From the NCBI GenBank assembly GCA_031271065.1, contig JAISWP010000120.1, positions 1 to 6,680 of the forward strand: a stretch of DNA of 6,680 nt, read 5' to 3'. Under the pieces are notes generated by a model. It was given only the letters and a program-made list of their open reading frames with translations. It was not told the DNA's origin and did not search any database. This stretch comes from Synergistaceae bacterium (lineage in GTDB: Bacteria > Synergistota > Synergistia > Synergistales > Synergistaceae). Each line of letters starts with the position of its first letter. Within the stretch, counting starts at the first letter, position 1. This document shows, in pieces, positions 1-6,396 of this stretch. Position numbers and translations under genes: made by a program.

Positions 1-2
1 CA

Positions 3-533
3 TTCGCGGGCGGAGACAGCTGGGCCACCGCCCGGGTGCTTGCCGCGGCGCTCGAAAAGACGGGGATGCCGGACCTCATATTGACCGGGGAAAAGGCCAC
101 GGACGGCGAGACGGGGCAGGTAGGCCCGGAGGTGGCTGCCCTGCTGGATATGCCGCTGGCGGCGCGGGTGACGCGGCTGGATCGGTCAGAGGGAGGGATC
201 GAATTTGACTGCACGCTGGAGGAAGGCGTGCTGACGCAGAGGTCATCCCTCCCGTGCCTGCTGACTGTCGCGAGCGGCGTCAGCGCGCTGCCGCTGCCGA
301 CGCTCGCCGGCAAAAAGGCGGCGTATAAAAAGGAGATAAAAACGGAGACCGCTGAAAGCCTGGGGCTCGGGGCGGACGAAACCGGTCTTGCCGCTTCCCC
401 GACGCGGGTTGCGGGGATCAGGACGCCTAAACTGTCGAGGAACACGGAGAAGTTCACGGCAAATCGTCCCGGCGAACTGTCGGCGGGACTGGACAGAATC
501 ATAGAGATACTGAGGGAGAGCGCGGTCATTTAG
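3..533 (+). CDS. etfB: Electron transfer flavoprotein beta subunit, 3' part only (EtfB/FixA/LctB type)
   Basis: Beta subunit of an electron transfer flavoprotein, the cytoplasmic heterodimer that passes electrons between NAD(H), flavin dehydrogenases and ferredoxin or quinone acceptors. The reading frame is already open at the left edge (FAGGDSWATARV), so the start lies outside the window. The 176 visible residues compare with about 260 in the family, so roughly the first third is missing. The nucleotide-binding signature GEKATDGETGQVGPE sits at visible residues 29-43. It resembles the DGDTAQVGPE form seen in bifurcating and Fix-type EtfB more than the DDDxNQTG form of mitochondrial EtfB. The C-terminal part has the family's SPTRVAGIRTPK stretch and ends in an amphipathic helix. 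A GTG at 36 is internal and is not the start. etfA follows after a few bases, as is usual. Family assignment is firm; the bifurcating type is inference. Confidence 0.93.
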   Translation, partial: FAGGDSWATARVLAAALEKTGMPDLILTGEKATDGETGQVGPEVAALLDMPLAARVTRLDRSEGGIEFDCTLEEGVLTQRSSLPCLLTVASGVSALPLPTLAGKKAAYKKEIKTETAESLGLGADETGLAASPTRVAGIRTPKLSRNTEKFTANRPGELSAGLDRIIEILRESAVI

Positions 534-561
534 AAGATACGGCGTGACGGATGGGACGGAC

Positions 562-1608
562 ATGGTGAATGTGAAAACAGCGGACGAAATATGGGTGCTG
601 GGCGAGCTCTCCGCGGACGGCGGTCTTTTGGGGACGGTTTTTGAATTGTCGGCGTGCGCCAGGCGCCTTGCCGATTCGCTGGCGGCCGTCACGGGCTCGC
701 CGCACAGGGTGACGGCGGTGTTCTTGGGGTCGGGCGGCGTGAACCGGGCGATCTTTGAGGAGACGGGGCGATTCGGCGCGGATATGGTGCTGACGGCGAA
801 TGAGGAATGGCTCCGCTTCGACAGGGCCTCGTGCGGCAAACTGCTCGCCCATATGGTACGGGCGTCCGCGGACGGCCCGCCGAAGATCATTATAGCCTCC
901 GCCGCGGCATACGGCCGCTCAGTGATGCCGTATGCCGCGGCTCTCCTGAAAACGGGGCTTACGGCCGACTGCACCGGACTCGATATAGAGCCCGAAAGCG
1001 GGCTCCTGCTTCAGACAAGGCCGGCAATAGGCGGCAGCATAATGGCCGCGATAAAGACGCCTGGACACAGGCCGCAGATGGCCACGGTCCGGCCCGGGAT
1101 ATTTCCCCTGCCCGCGCCTGACGATTCCGGGAGGGCAGGAGTATTTCCATTCGAGATACCGGAGACTCTGCGTCCCTCGGTTGAAACGATATCGTTTTCG
1201 AGGTTTTCGCCGGAAGAGGGGGCTCTCAAAGACAGGGAGGCCGTCGTGTCCGGAGGAAGAGGGCTCCGAAGGGCGGACGGTTTCAAATTGATATCGGCCC
1301 TGGCCGCGGCGCTGGGCGCAGGAGTCGGGGCGTCGCGTCCGGCCGTCGAGATGAAATGGATAGGTTATCCCCACCAGGTGGGGCTGTCAGGACAGGCCGT
1401 CTCCCCGAAAGTATACATAGCCGCGGGAATATCGGGTTCTGTGCAGCATCTGGCGGGAATGCAGACGTCGGGAAAGATAATATCGATAAACAAAGATCCG
1501 GACGCCCGGATATTCAGAGTGTCGGACGCCGCTATATGCGGCGACCTGTACGAGGTCATACCGAAGCTCATGGAGCGCATAAAGGAGATCAAGGAGGGGC
1601 CGGAATGA
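562..1608 (+). CDS. etfA: Electron transfer flavoprotein alpha subunit (EtfA/FixB/LctC type)
   Basis: Alpha subunit of the electron transfer flavoprotein, carrying the C-terminal FAD domain that shuttles electrons to the partner dehydrogenase. I chose ATG 562, giving 348 aa and starting nine residues before the first strand (IWVLGEL), as in relatives. An upstream in-frame GTG at 544 would add six residues. Neither start has a strong ribosome binding site. Visible motifs: TRPAIGGSIMAAI then HRPQMATVRPG (about 152-179), the FAD-domain signature VSGGRGLRR (229-237), VGASRPAVE, HQVGLSGQAVSPK (271-283), YIAAGISGSVQHLAGM (285-300) and INKDPDARIF (309-318). Length and order are complete for the family. 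There is no cysteine-rich ferredoxin domain at the N terminus, unlike the Acetobacterium LctC subunit. It lies between etfB and an FAD hydroxyacid dehydrogenase, whose start codon overlaps this stop as ATGA, so the two are probably co-translated. Confidence 0.95.
   Translation: MVNVKTADEIWVLGELSADGGLLGTVFELSACARRLADSLAAVTGSPHRVTAVFLGSGGVNRAIFEETGRFGADMVLTANEEWLRFDRASCGKLLAHMVRASADGPPKIIIASAAAYGRSVMPYAAALLKTGLTADCTGLDIEPESGLLLQTRPAIGGSIMAAIKTPGHRPQMATVRPGIFPLPAPDDSGRAGVFPFEIPETLRPSVETISFSRFSPEEGALKDREAVVSGGRGLRRADGFKLISALAAALGAGVGASRPAVEMKWIGYPHQVGLSGQAVSPKVYIAAGISGSVQHLAGMQTSGKIISINKDPDARIFRVSDAAICGDLYEVIPKLMERIKEIKEGPE
1591..1599 (+). promoter_or_regulatory. Shine-Dalgarno site that fixes the dehydrogenase start
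   Basis: AAGGAGGGG lies five bases before ATG 1605, inside the last codons of etfA. This near-perfect site sets the start of the FAD dehydrogenase, although the frame stays open upstream to at least 1356. Confidence 0.85.
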
Positions 1609-3032
1609 GCCGCGGAAACTATTCCCCCGTCACTCGGCACACCGAAAGGGATCTCGCTGCCTTGCTGGGCCCGTCCGGGATCACGGTGGATCCGGAGAAA
1701 CGCGCCGCATACTCCATCGACGAGACGATACCGCGTTTTGAGCGCGAATACGCCGCGGACCTGATCTGTTTTCCGGAAAACACCGCCCAGGTCTCCTCCG
1801 TGCTGCGGTACGCCAGCGAGCACAGGATACCGGTGACGCCCAGAGGCGCCGGGACCGGGCTCTCGGGCGGCGCGGTCCCCGCCTGCGGGGGGATAGTGAT
1901 GTCCATGGAACGGATGAACTCCATCCTCGAAATAGACATGGAAAACAGAACCCTCACCGCGGAGCCCGGCGTCATCACCTCCGAAATCGCGAAAGCCGCG
2001 AGGGATCACGGGATGTTCTACGCCGGAGATCCGTGCAGCGGAGATATATCGTCTATAGGCGGCAACGCGGCGGAGAACGCCGGAGGCAGCAAGGTGGTCA
2101 AATACGGGGCGACGGGCGCCCATGTTCTGGGTCTAGAGGCGGTGCTGGCTGACGGAAACGTCGTGACCTTCGGAGGTAAACGCCGCAAGGACGTCACCGG
2201 TTACGATTTTATCCATCTTCTGATAGGTTCCGAGGGCACTCTCGCGGTGATCACCAAGATAATCCTCAGCCTCCTTCCGCTCCCGTCATGCGTCACGGAC
2301 CTGCTCGTTCCGATGCCCAGCGCGGCGTCGGCGGTGAAACTCATTCCCCTGGTCATGACCGAAGGAGGGGTCGTCCCGTCGTCAATCGAGTACATGGACA
2401 GGCAATCCATCCTCAACGTGGAACGTTACACCGGCGTCAGTGTCCCTTACAGCGGCGCCGGCGCGCAGCTCATCATCCAGCTGGACGGGATGGACAGGCG
2501 GCGGCTGTGGAACGAGGCGGAGAGAGTGGGGGATATCTGCGTCAGAAACGGAGCGCTGGAGGTATTCGTAGCGGAGGACAGAAACGCCCGCGACAGGGTG
2601 TGGAGCATAAGAAAACTGGTCGCGGAGGAGGAATGGACGAACTCGATGCCGGTCATGTCCAAGGAGGACGTGGTAGTCCCGGCGAGCGAGACGGCGAGAT
2701 TCATGGAGGGGCTTCCGGGCATAATGGCCCGCCATAACGCGTCGTATAACGCCTTCGGCCACATCGGCGACGGCAATATCCATATAACGGTGTTTCCGGA
2801 CGCGGCAATCGAAAACGAGGACCTGCACAAACTTGCCGGCCCGATGAGGCGCGAGCTGTACGATTTCGTCAGGGAGCTTGGAGGGACCATGTCGGGTGAA
2901 CACGGCATCGGCCTCAAGAGAAAAGAGTACGCGGACATCTTCCTGAGCGCTCCCCAGATAGAGCTGATGAAGCGCGTCAAGAGCGCCTTCGATCCCGGCT
3001 GTATACTTAATCCTTCGAAGCTGGTGCCGTAG
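1605..3032 (+). CDS. lctD: FAD-linked 2-hydroxyacid dehydrogenase, GlcD/LctD family (probably D-lactate or related substrate)
   Basis: A 475-aa flavoprotein of the FAD-binding oxidase/transferase type 4 family (GlcD, bacterial D-lactate dehydrogenase, D-2-hydroxyglutarate dehydrogenase). These enzymes oxidise a 2-hydroxyacid to the 2-oxoacid. The N-terminal half is the PCMH-type FAD domain: PRGAGTGLSGG (79-89), GDPCSGDISSIGGNAAENAG (141-160), KYGATGAHVLGLE (166-178), DVTGYDFIHLLIGSEGTL (196-213). The C-terminal half holds the metal and substrate site GHIGDGNIHI (385-394) and SGEHGIGLKRK (430-440), and ends in the usual FDPGCILNPSK. Nothing is missing. No signal peptide or membrane segment is visible, so it is cytoplasmic. 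ATG 1605 overlaps the etfA stop by four bases. The order etfB-etfA-dehydrogenase matches lctBCD, where EtfAB accepts electrons from the dehydrogenase. Family is certain; lactate as substrate is inferred from context, with glycolate or 2-hydroxyglutarate as alternatives. Confidence 0.92.
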   Translation: MSRGNYSPVTRHTERDLAALLGPSGITVDPEKRAAYSIDETIPRFEREYAADLICFPENTAQVSSVLRYASEHRIPVTPRGAGTGLSGGAVPACGGIVMSMERMNSILEIDMENRTLTAEPGVITSEIAKAARDHGMFYAGDPCSGDISSIGGNAAENAGGSKVVKYGATGAHVLGLEAVLADGNVVTFGGKRRKDVTGYDFIHLLIGSEGTLAVITKIILSLLPLPSCVTDLLVPMPSAASAVKLIPLVMTEGGVVPSSIEYMDRQSILNVERYTGVSVPYSGAGAQLIIQLDGMDRRRLWNEAERVGDICVRNGALEVFVAEDRNARDRVWSIRKLVAEEEWTNSMPVMSKEDVVVPASETARFMEGLPGIMARHNASYNAFGHIGDGNIHITVFPDAAIENEDLHKLAGPMRRELYDFVRELGGTMSGEHGIGLKRKEYADIFLSAPQIELMKRVKSAFDPGCILNPSKLVP

Positions 3033-3044
3033 CGTACGAAGCGC

Positions 3045-3052
3045 TGTATAAT
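3045..3052 (+). promoter_or_regulatory. Candidate -10 promoter element before the ttcA-like gene
   Basis: A perfect TATAAT at 3047-3052, preceded directly by TG, lies in the 44-base gap between the dehydrogenase stop and the ttcA-like start. A transcript starting about seven bases downstream would carry the ribosome binding site at 3065-3070 in a short leader. The region about 17 bases upstream (around 3024-3029, GTGCCG) is a poor -35 match and lies inside the dehydrogenase gene. In GC-rich DNA an AT-rich hexamer is notable, but this is only a candidate. Confidence 0.4.
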
Positions 3053-3064
3053 ATCCTTCGCGAT

Positions 3065-3070
3065 GGAGGG
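3065..3070 (+). promoter_or_regulatory. Shine-Dalgarno site supporting a TTG start
   Basis: GGAGGG lies six bases before TTG 3077 and is the main reason for choosing that unusual start. An ATG at 3073 gives only a six-codon frame ending at 3093. The next in-frame ATG, at 3098, is about 27 bases from the site. Confidence 0.7.
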
Positions 3071-3076
3071 ATATGA

Positions 3077-3823
3077 TTGAGCCGCAGATATGAAAACATG
3101 TCCGCGAAAAAGCTGGCGCGGTCGGTAGGGCGGGCCGTGTCGGATTTCGCCATGATACATGAAAACGACAAAGTGGCCGTAGGGTTGTCCGGGGGCAAGG
3201 ACAGCGCGTTTCTGCTGCACTCTCTGTGCGCTCTGAGGGACAGAAGCCCGGTGCGTTTCACGCTCGAGGCCCTCACTGTGGACCCGACCGGGGGAGCCCG
3301 CGATGTGACGTCTCTCGCGCGTTTTGCCGAATCGTACGGGGTACGGCATCATGTGGCGGAATATCCCATCTTCGATATAGTCGAAAAATCGGGTACGCCT
3401 TCGCCCTGCAGTTTCTGCGCGAACATAAGACGCGGGATACTGGCCTCGAACGCGTCTTCGCTCGGGTGCGGGACGCTGGCGCTGGGACATCACAGGGACG
3501 ACGCGGTCGAGACGGTCTTTCTGAACCTGATGTACGAGGGACGGTTTCGCTCGTTTCGCCCCAGCATGTTCATGAGCAGGTCGGGCGTGCGCGTCATAAG
3601 GCCGCTCGTATATATACCGGAATCCGACATAAAAAAGGAAGCGGAGCGCCTGAAGTTTCCCCTCGTCAATTTCTGCTGCGGATACGAGGCGTCCTCAATG
3701 AGAACCTACGTCAAGGTGACATTGCGCAGGCTGTCGCGTCACGCTCCCATGCTGCAGAGCAGCGTGCTTCACGCTCTGAGGAACGTGAAGGCGGACGACG
3801 TCTGGGACGATTGCGGGAACTAA
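3077..3823 (+). CDS. ttcA: TtcA-family PP-loop ATPase, probable tRNA 2-thiocytidine synthetase
   Basis: A 248-aa adenine-nucleotide alpha-hydrolase of the TtcA/TilS superfamily. TtcA makes 2-thiocytidine at position 32 of certain tRNAs, using ATP and an oxygen-sensitive iron-sulfur cluster. The ATP-binding PP-loop SGGKDS is at 38-43. The TtcA-type cysteine pair is in PCSFCANIRRGIL (110-122), followed by LGHHRDDAVETVFLN (136-150) and a conserved RPLVYIPESDI (175-185). The third cluster ligand would be Cys200 or Cys201 (NFCCGYE), in a different setting from the usual single-Cys motif. The start is TTG, supported by a good ribosome binding site; ATG 3098 would shorten it by seven residues. It follows the dehydrogenase by 44 bases and may have its own promoter. 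Its stop overlaps the stop of the convergent DUF1445 gene by four bases. TtcA is the best match, but some small anaerobe PP-loop proteins of this type have untested targets. Confidence 0.85.
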   Translation: MSRRYENMSAKKLARSVGRAVSDFAMIHENDKVAVGLSGGKDSAFLLHSLCALRDRSPVRFTLEALTVDPTGGARDVTSLARFAESYGVRHHVAEYPIFDIVEKSGTPSPCSFCANIRRGILASNASSLGCGTLALGHHRDDAVETVFLNLMYEGRFRSFRPSMFMSRSGVRVIRPLVYIPESDIKKEAERLKFPLVNFCCGYEASSMRTYVKVTLRRLSRHAPMLQSSVLHALRNVKADDVWDDCGN

Positions 3824-4623
3824 AAAACGGCGTAGTCCGAATCCCTTTTGTCCGCTATGAACATGTGACCCGGCGCGTGAGTTATGGCAAAAGGCGGCCT
3901 GGATTTCATCACGGCGGCCTGGGGCGTCACGCCGCAGGCCCAGAATACCGGCGTTTCTCCCGGCTTTATCGTCACCGGATCTCCGAACTCCGGCCTGTTT
4001 ATGTCTTTTATCCCGATGGCGGACGGGTCTCCTATGTGCATCGGAGCTCCGTGCACCGCAGGGAAGCGGGCTGTGCAGGTCACGGCCCGCGCGACCTGAG
4101 AGTGCGGTATCGGCCTCATGCTCATGACCGTGCTGCCGGAAAATCGCCCCGCCGGTATGCAGGGCACGTCGGTCAGGTACATTGGAACGTTCACGTTCTC
4201 CTCTATGTGACGTATCCCGATGCCGGCCTCCAGCATGGCGTTTTCGAACGAAAATGAACACCCTATCATGAAGGCGACCAGGTCGTCCCTCCATTCGGAC
4301 AGTATGTCGGCCGGTTCGGAGACCAGTTCTCCGCCGCGCCATATCCTGTACCTGGGAAGGTCGGTCCTTACGTCCGCCCCCGGGGCTATGAGTTTCGGCT
4401 CCGGGCTGCCCGCTTCGGTCACGTCGAGGATGGGGCAGGGCTTGGGGTTTCTCACTGCGAACAGCAGAAAGTCGTAAGCCCAGTCCGCCGGCAGTATTAT
4501 CATGTTGGCTTGAGCGTGACCGAGCGCCAGTCCCGGCGTCGGGCCCGTCCACCCGCCGCCTCTTATCAGAGCGCGGACATCCTTTGCGGGTTTGCGCGCA
4601 AGTTCCTGTGAAGTGAGATTCAT
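3820..4623 (-). CDS. ycsI: DUF1445/YcsI family protein, putative D-glutamate cyclase (hydro-lyase)
   Basis: A 267-aa protein of the DUF1445 family (B. subtilis YcsI, annotated putative hydro-lyase). The mammalian mitochondrial relative DGLUCY is a D-glutamate cyclase forming 5-oxo-D-proline from D-glutamate. Visible family motifs: GLALGHAQANMIILP (31-45), GCSFSFE (121-127), NVPMY (145-149), HGAPMHIGDP (191-200), FWACGVTPQ (228-236) and THAPGHMFIAD (249-259). Length is normal for bacterial members, and no signal peptide or membrane segment is seen. Its ATG overlaps the pxpA stop as ATGA, and a GGGAGG lies ten bases upstream (4634-4639 on the plus strand), so it is probably translated with pxpA. 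It is the last gene of the minus-strand operon, and ycsI also sits beside the oxoprolinase genes in Bacillus. Family is firm; the enzymatic role is inferred from family and neighbours. Confidence 0.9.
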   Translation of the reverse strand: MNLTSQELARKPAKDVRALIRGGGWTGPTPGLALGHAQANMIILPADWAYDFLLFAVRNPKPCPILDVTEAGSPEPKLIAPGADVRTDLPRYRIWRGGELVSEPADILSEWRDDLVAFMIGCSFSFENAMLEAGIGIRHIEENVNVPMYLTDVPCIPAGRFSGSTVMSMRPIPHSQVARAVTCTARFPAVHGAPMHIGDPSAIGIKDINRPEFGDPVTIKPGETPVFWACGVTPQAAVMKSRPPFAITHAPGHMFIADKRDSDYAVF

Positions 4624-5393
4624 CTCGTCAGAACCTCCCTGAGGGGTCTTATATCGATTCCCGCTTCCGCGAGCGCCCTGCGCACCGCGGAAGCCATATC
4701 CACCGCTTCTGCGGTGTCGCCGTGCAGGCAGACCGTATCGGGTTTGAAATTTATCTCGGTTCCGTCACCGGCGATTACCTTTCCTTTTGACGCCATCAAA
4801 ACGACCCGGGCCGCGGCTGCTGCCGCGTCGTGTATGACCGAGCCGTCCACGGAACGGGGCATGAGGGAGCCGTCTTTCAGATAGGCCCTGTCGGCGAAGG
4901 CCTCGGCGGCAAACCGCACCCCGGCTGCCGCGGCGGCGGGTTCGAACTCCGAACCGGCCAGCCCCATGAGGATGATCCCGTCCCCCGAGTCCCTCGCCGC
5001 TTCCGCTATCGCTTCGGCCAGGAATCGGTCGCGAGCCGCCTGGTTGTACATGGCGCCGTGAGGTTTGACGTGCTGGAGAGCGATCCCCTCGGCCCGGCAG
5101 AACGCCTGGAGCGCTCCTATCTGATACATGCAGCAGTCGTACACTTCCCGCGGGCTGCACGCCATATTTCTCCTGCCGAAGCCTGTCAGGTCCGGGTACG
5201 AGACGTGAGCCCCCACTGCCACTCCCGCCTCGGCGCAGAGGCGCACCGTCTCCCGCATCACCGAAGGGTCTCCCGCGTGATATCCGCAGGCCACGTTTGC
5301 GGACGACACCGAAGGCAGTATTCCGGCGTCGTCTCCCATTCTCCATACTCCGAAACTCTCTCCGAGATCGCTGTTCACGTCTATTGCCGGCAT
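4620..5393 (-). CDS. pxpA: 5-oxoprolinase subunit A (LamB/YcsF family)
   Basis: A 257-aa LamB/YcsF protein, subunit A of the ATP-dependent 5-oxoprolinase PxpABC. With PxpB and PxpC it converts 5-oxo-L-proline, ATP and water to L-glutamate, ADP and phosphate in the cytoplasm. All family motifs are present in order: DVNSDLGESFG (5-15), SANVACGYHAGDP (31-43), GAHVSYPDLTGFGRR (61-75), HVKPHGAMYN (108-117), AEAFADRAY (163-171) and VCLHGD (221-226). Length is typical (about 250 aa). The ATG at 5393 has a very good ribosome binding site, AAAGGAGG, at 5400-5407 with a six-base spacer. The gap to the pxpC stop is 28 bases. A run of alanines near 190-195 is a compositional feature of the GC-rich genome and not a break in the family fold. 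Confidence 0.96.
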   Translation of the reverse strand: MPAIDVNSDLGESFGVWRMGDDAGILPSVSSANVACGYHAGDPSVMRETVRLCAEAGVAVGAHVSYPDLTGFGRRNMACSPREVYDCCMYQIGALQAFCRAEGIALQHVKPHGAMYNQAARDRFLAEAIAEAARDSGDGIILMGLAGSEFEPAAAAAGVRFAAEAFADRAYLKDGSLMPRSVDGSVIHDAAAAAARVVLMASKGKVIAGDGTEINFKPDTVCLHGDTAEAVDMASAVRRALAEAGIDIRPLREVLTR

Positions 5394-5399
5394 ACCGCG

Positions 5400-5407
5400 C
5401 CTCCTTT
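5400..5407 (-). promoter_or_regulatory. Shine-Dalgarno site of pxpA
   Basis: Read on the minus strand this is AAAGGAGG, six bases before ATG 5393. It is the strongest ribosome binding site in the window. It lies in the only true intergenic gap of the minus-strand operon (5394-5421), which holds nothing else visible. Confidence 0.85.
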
Positions 5408-5421
5408 ATGATGGTTCCCGG

Positions 5422-6396
5422 TTACCGCGACCTGTAGGATGCCCGCGCCGCGTCCAGGATTTCCAGTTTTTTTTCAAAATCGAAGAGCTCTTCCGCCGCT
5501 TCTTTTTCGCCGACTCTGTGAAAGCGGACGGTTTCTCCCGGCAGGCGCTGGGCGAGGCGCGCGCAGGACCACGAACTGACGACCGCTATTTTGGCATAGC
5601 CTCCTATGGTCTGCCGGTCTGCCATCATGACTATCGGCTGTCCGTCGGCCGGCACCTGTACCGCTCCCAGCGGTATCCCGTCCGAGATTATGTCCGCCCC
5701 TTTCCTGTGGGCGAGGGCGGGGCCCTCCAGACGATATCCCATCCTGTCGCTGTCGCCGGCTATCCTGTAAGGCGAGCTGCAGAAGGTCTCTATTCCTTCC
5801 TCCGTGAACGCGTCTTTCTGCGGACCGTCGGAGGCGGTCAGCGGTTCGTTTACGAAAAGCGCGGGGCGGAGTTCCGGGGGGCATACGAATCCCTCCGATC
5901 TTCTCCACAGCGGACGCGGTTCGCACAGGCCGATGACATCCCCGGCCTTCAGCGCGCGGCCCTTATATCCGCCCAGGCCGGCCCTGGTGTAGGTGGAACG
6001 GCTTCCCATCACGGGCGGCACATCTATGCCGCCGCTCACGCACAGGTATGCCCGGCATCCCGAAGCGGGCTCGCGGGGAAGTCCGGTGACGGAAATTCTG
6101 CTCCCCGGCCGGACGCGGCGCACCGTCCAGGCGGGCGCGGCGTTTCCGTCGATCGTCACGGCCAGTTCCGCTCCGGCGAGAACGACGCACCGTTCCTCAG
6201 TGAAGGTGATATCGAGCCCGAACAGAGTCACTTCGAGCGCGGCGTCGTTTGGACAGTTGCCCAGCATCACATTTCCCGTCCTCAGGGAGAATTGATCCAT
6301 CGGGCCGGAGACCGGCACCCCTCGGGCTTGATACCCCCATCGTCCTAGGTCCTGGACCAGGGTGAGCATTCCCGGTCTCTCGACTACGAAGGGCAT
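5422..6396 (-). CDS. pxpC: 5-oxoprolinase subunit C (KipA / biotin-dependent carboxyltransferase-like family)
   Basis: A 324-aa protein of the KipA/allophanate hydrolase subunit 2 family, subunit C of PxpABC 5-oxoprolinase. It pairs with PxpB; the two together resemble the two halves of allophanate hydrolase. Motifs: VERPGMLTLVQDLGRWGYQ (5-23), GGIDVPPVMGSRSTY (122-136), GDSDRMGYRLEG (214-225), ISDGIPLGAVQVPADGQP (237-254) and DRQTIGGYAK (260-269). Length is normal (about 310-340). I chose ATG 6396 because family members begin a few residues before the PG of this opening motif and because GAGGAA lies five bases upstream (6402-6407). ATGs at 6411 and 6417 and the longer open frame to 6579 are less likely, since the residues there are arginine-rich shadow of pxpB. 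The gene overlaps the end of pxpB by 13 bases, pointing to coupled translation of the two partner subunits. Confidence 0.95.
   Translation of the reverse strand: MPFVVERPGMLTLVQDLGRWGYQARGVPVSGPMDQFSLRTGNVMLGNCPNDAALEVTLFGLDITFTEERCVVLAGAELAVTIDGNAAPAWTVRRVRPGSRISVTGLPREPASGCRAYLCVSGGIDVPPVMGSRSTYTRAGLGGYKGRALKAGDVIGLCEPRPLWRRSEGFVCPPELRPALFVNEPLTASDGPQKDAFTEEGIETFCSSPYRIAGDSDRMGYRLEGPALAHRKGADIISDGIPLGAVQVPADGQPIVMMADRQTIGGYAKIAVVSSWSCARLAQRLPGETVRFHRVGEKEAAEELFDFEKKLEILDAARASYRSR

Noticed and set aside
243..974. 243-codon minus-strand open frame under etfB and etfA
   Set aside because: Both overlapping plus-strand genes are firmly identified by family motifs; this frame is a GC-driven shadow.
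1356..1604. Upstream extension of the dehydrogenase frame to a GTG-like start at 1356
   Set aside because: These 83 codons lie inside etfA in another frame and do not resemble the family N terminus. ATG 1605 has an AAGGAGGGG site five bases upstream and the normal family length.
2447..3493. 348-codon open frame on the minus strand
   Set aside because: It lies antisense to the dehydrogenase and ttcA genes and spans the gap between them. It matches no family I recognise and is arginine-, serine- and proline-rich, as expected for a shadow frame in GC-rich DNA.
3820..3850. Possible intrinsic terminator with a T run at the end of the minus-strand operon
   Set aside because: The six-T run falls in the last codons of ycsI, and the only stem before it is CGG/CCG with a six-base loop, too weak to call.
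3226..4257. 343-codon plus-strand open frame crossing from ttcA into the ycsI region
   Set aside because: It is out of frame with ttcA and antisense to ycsI, both of which carry clear family motifs. The translation is arginine-rich without recognisable domains.
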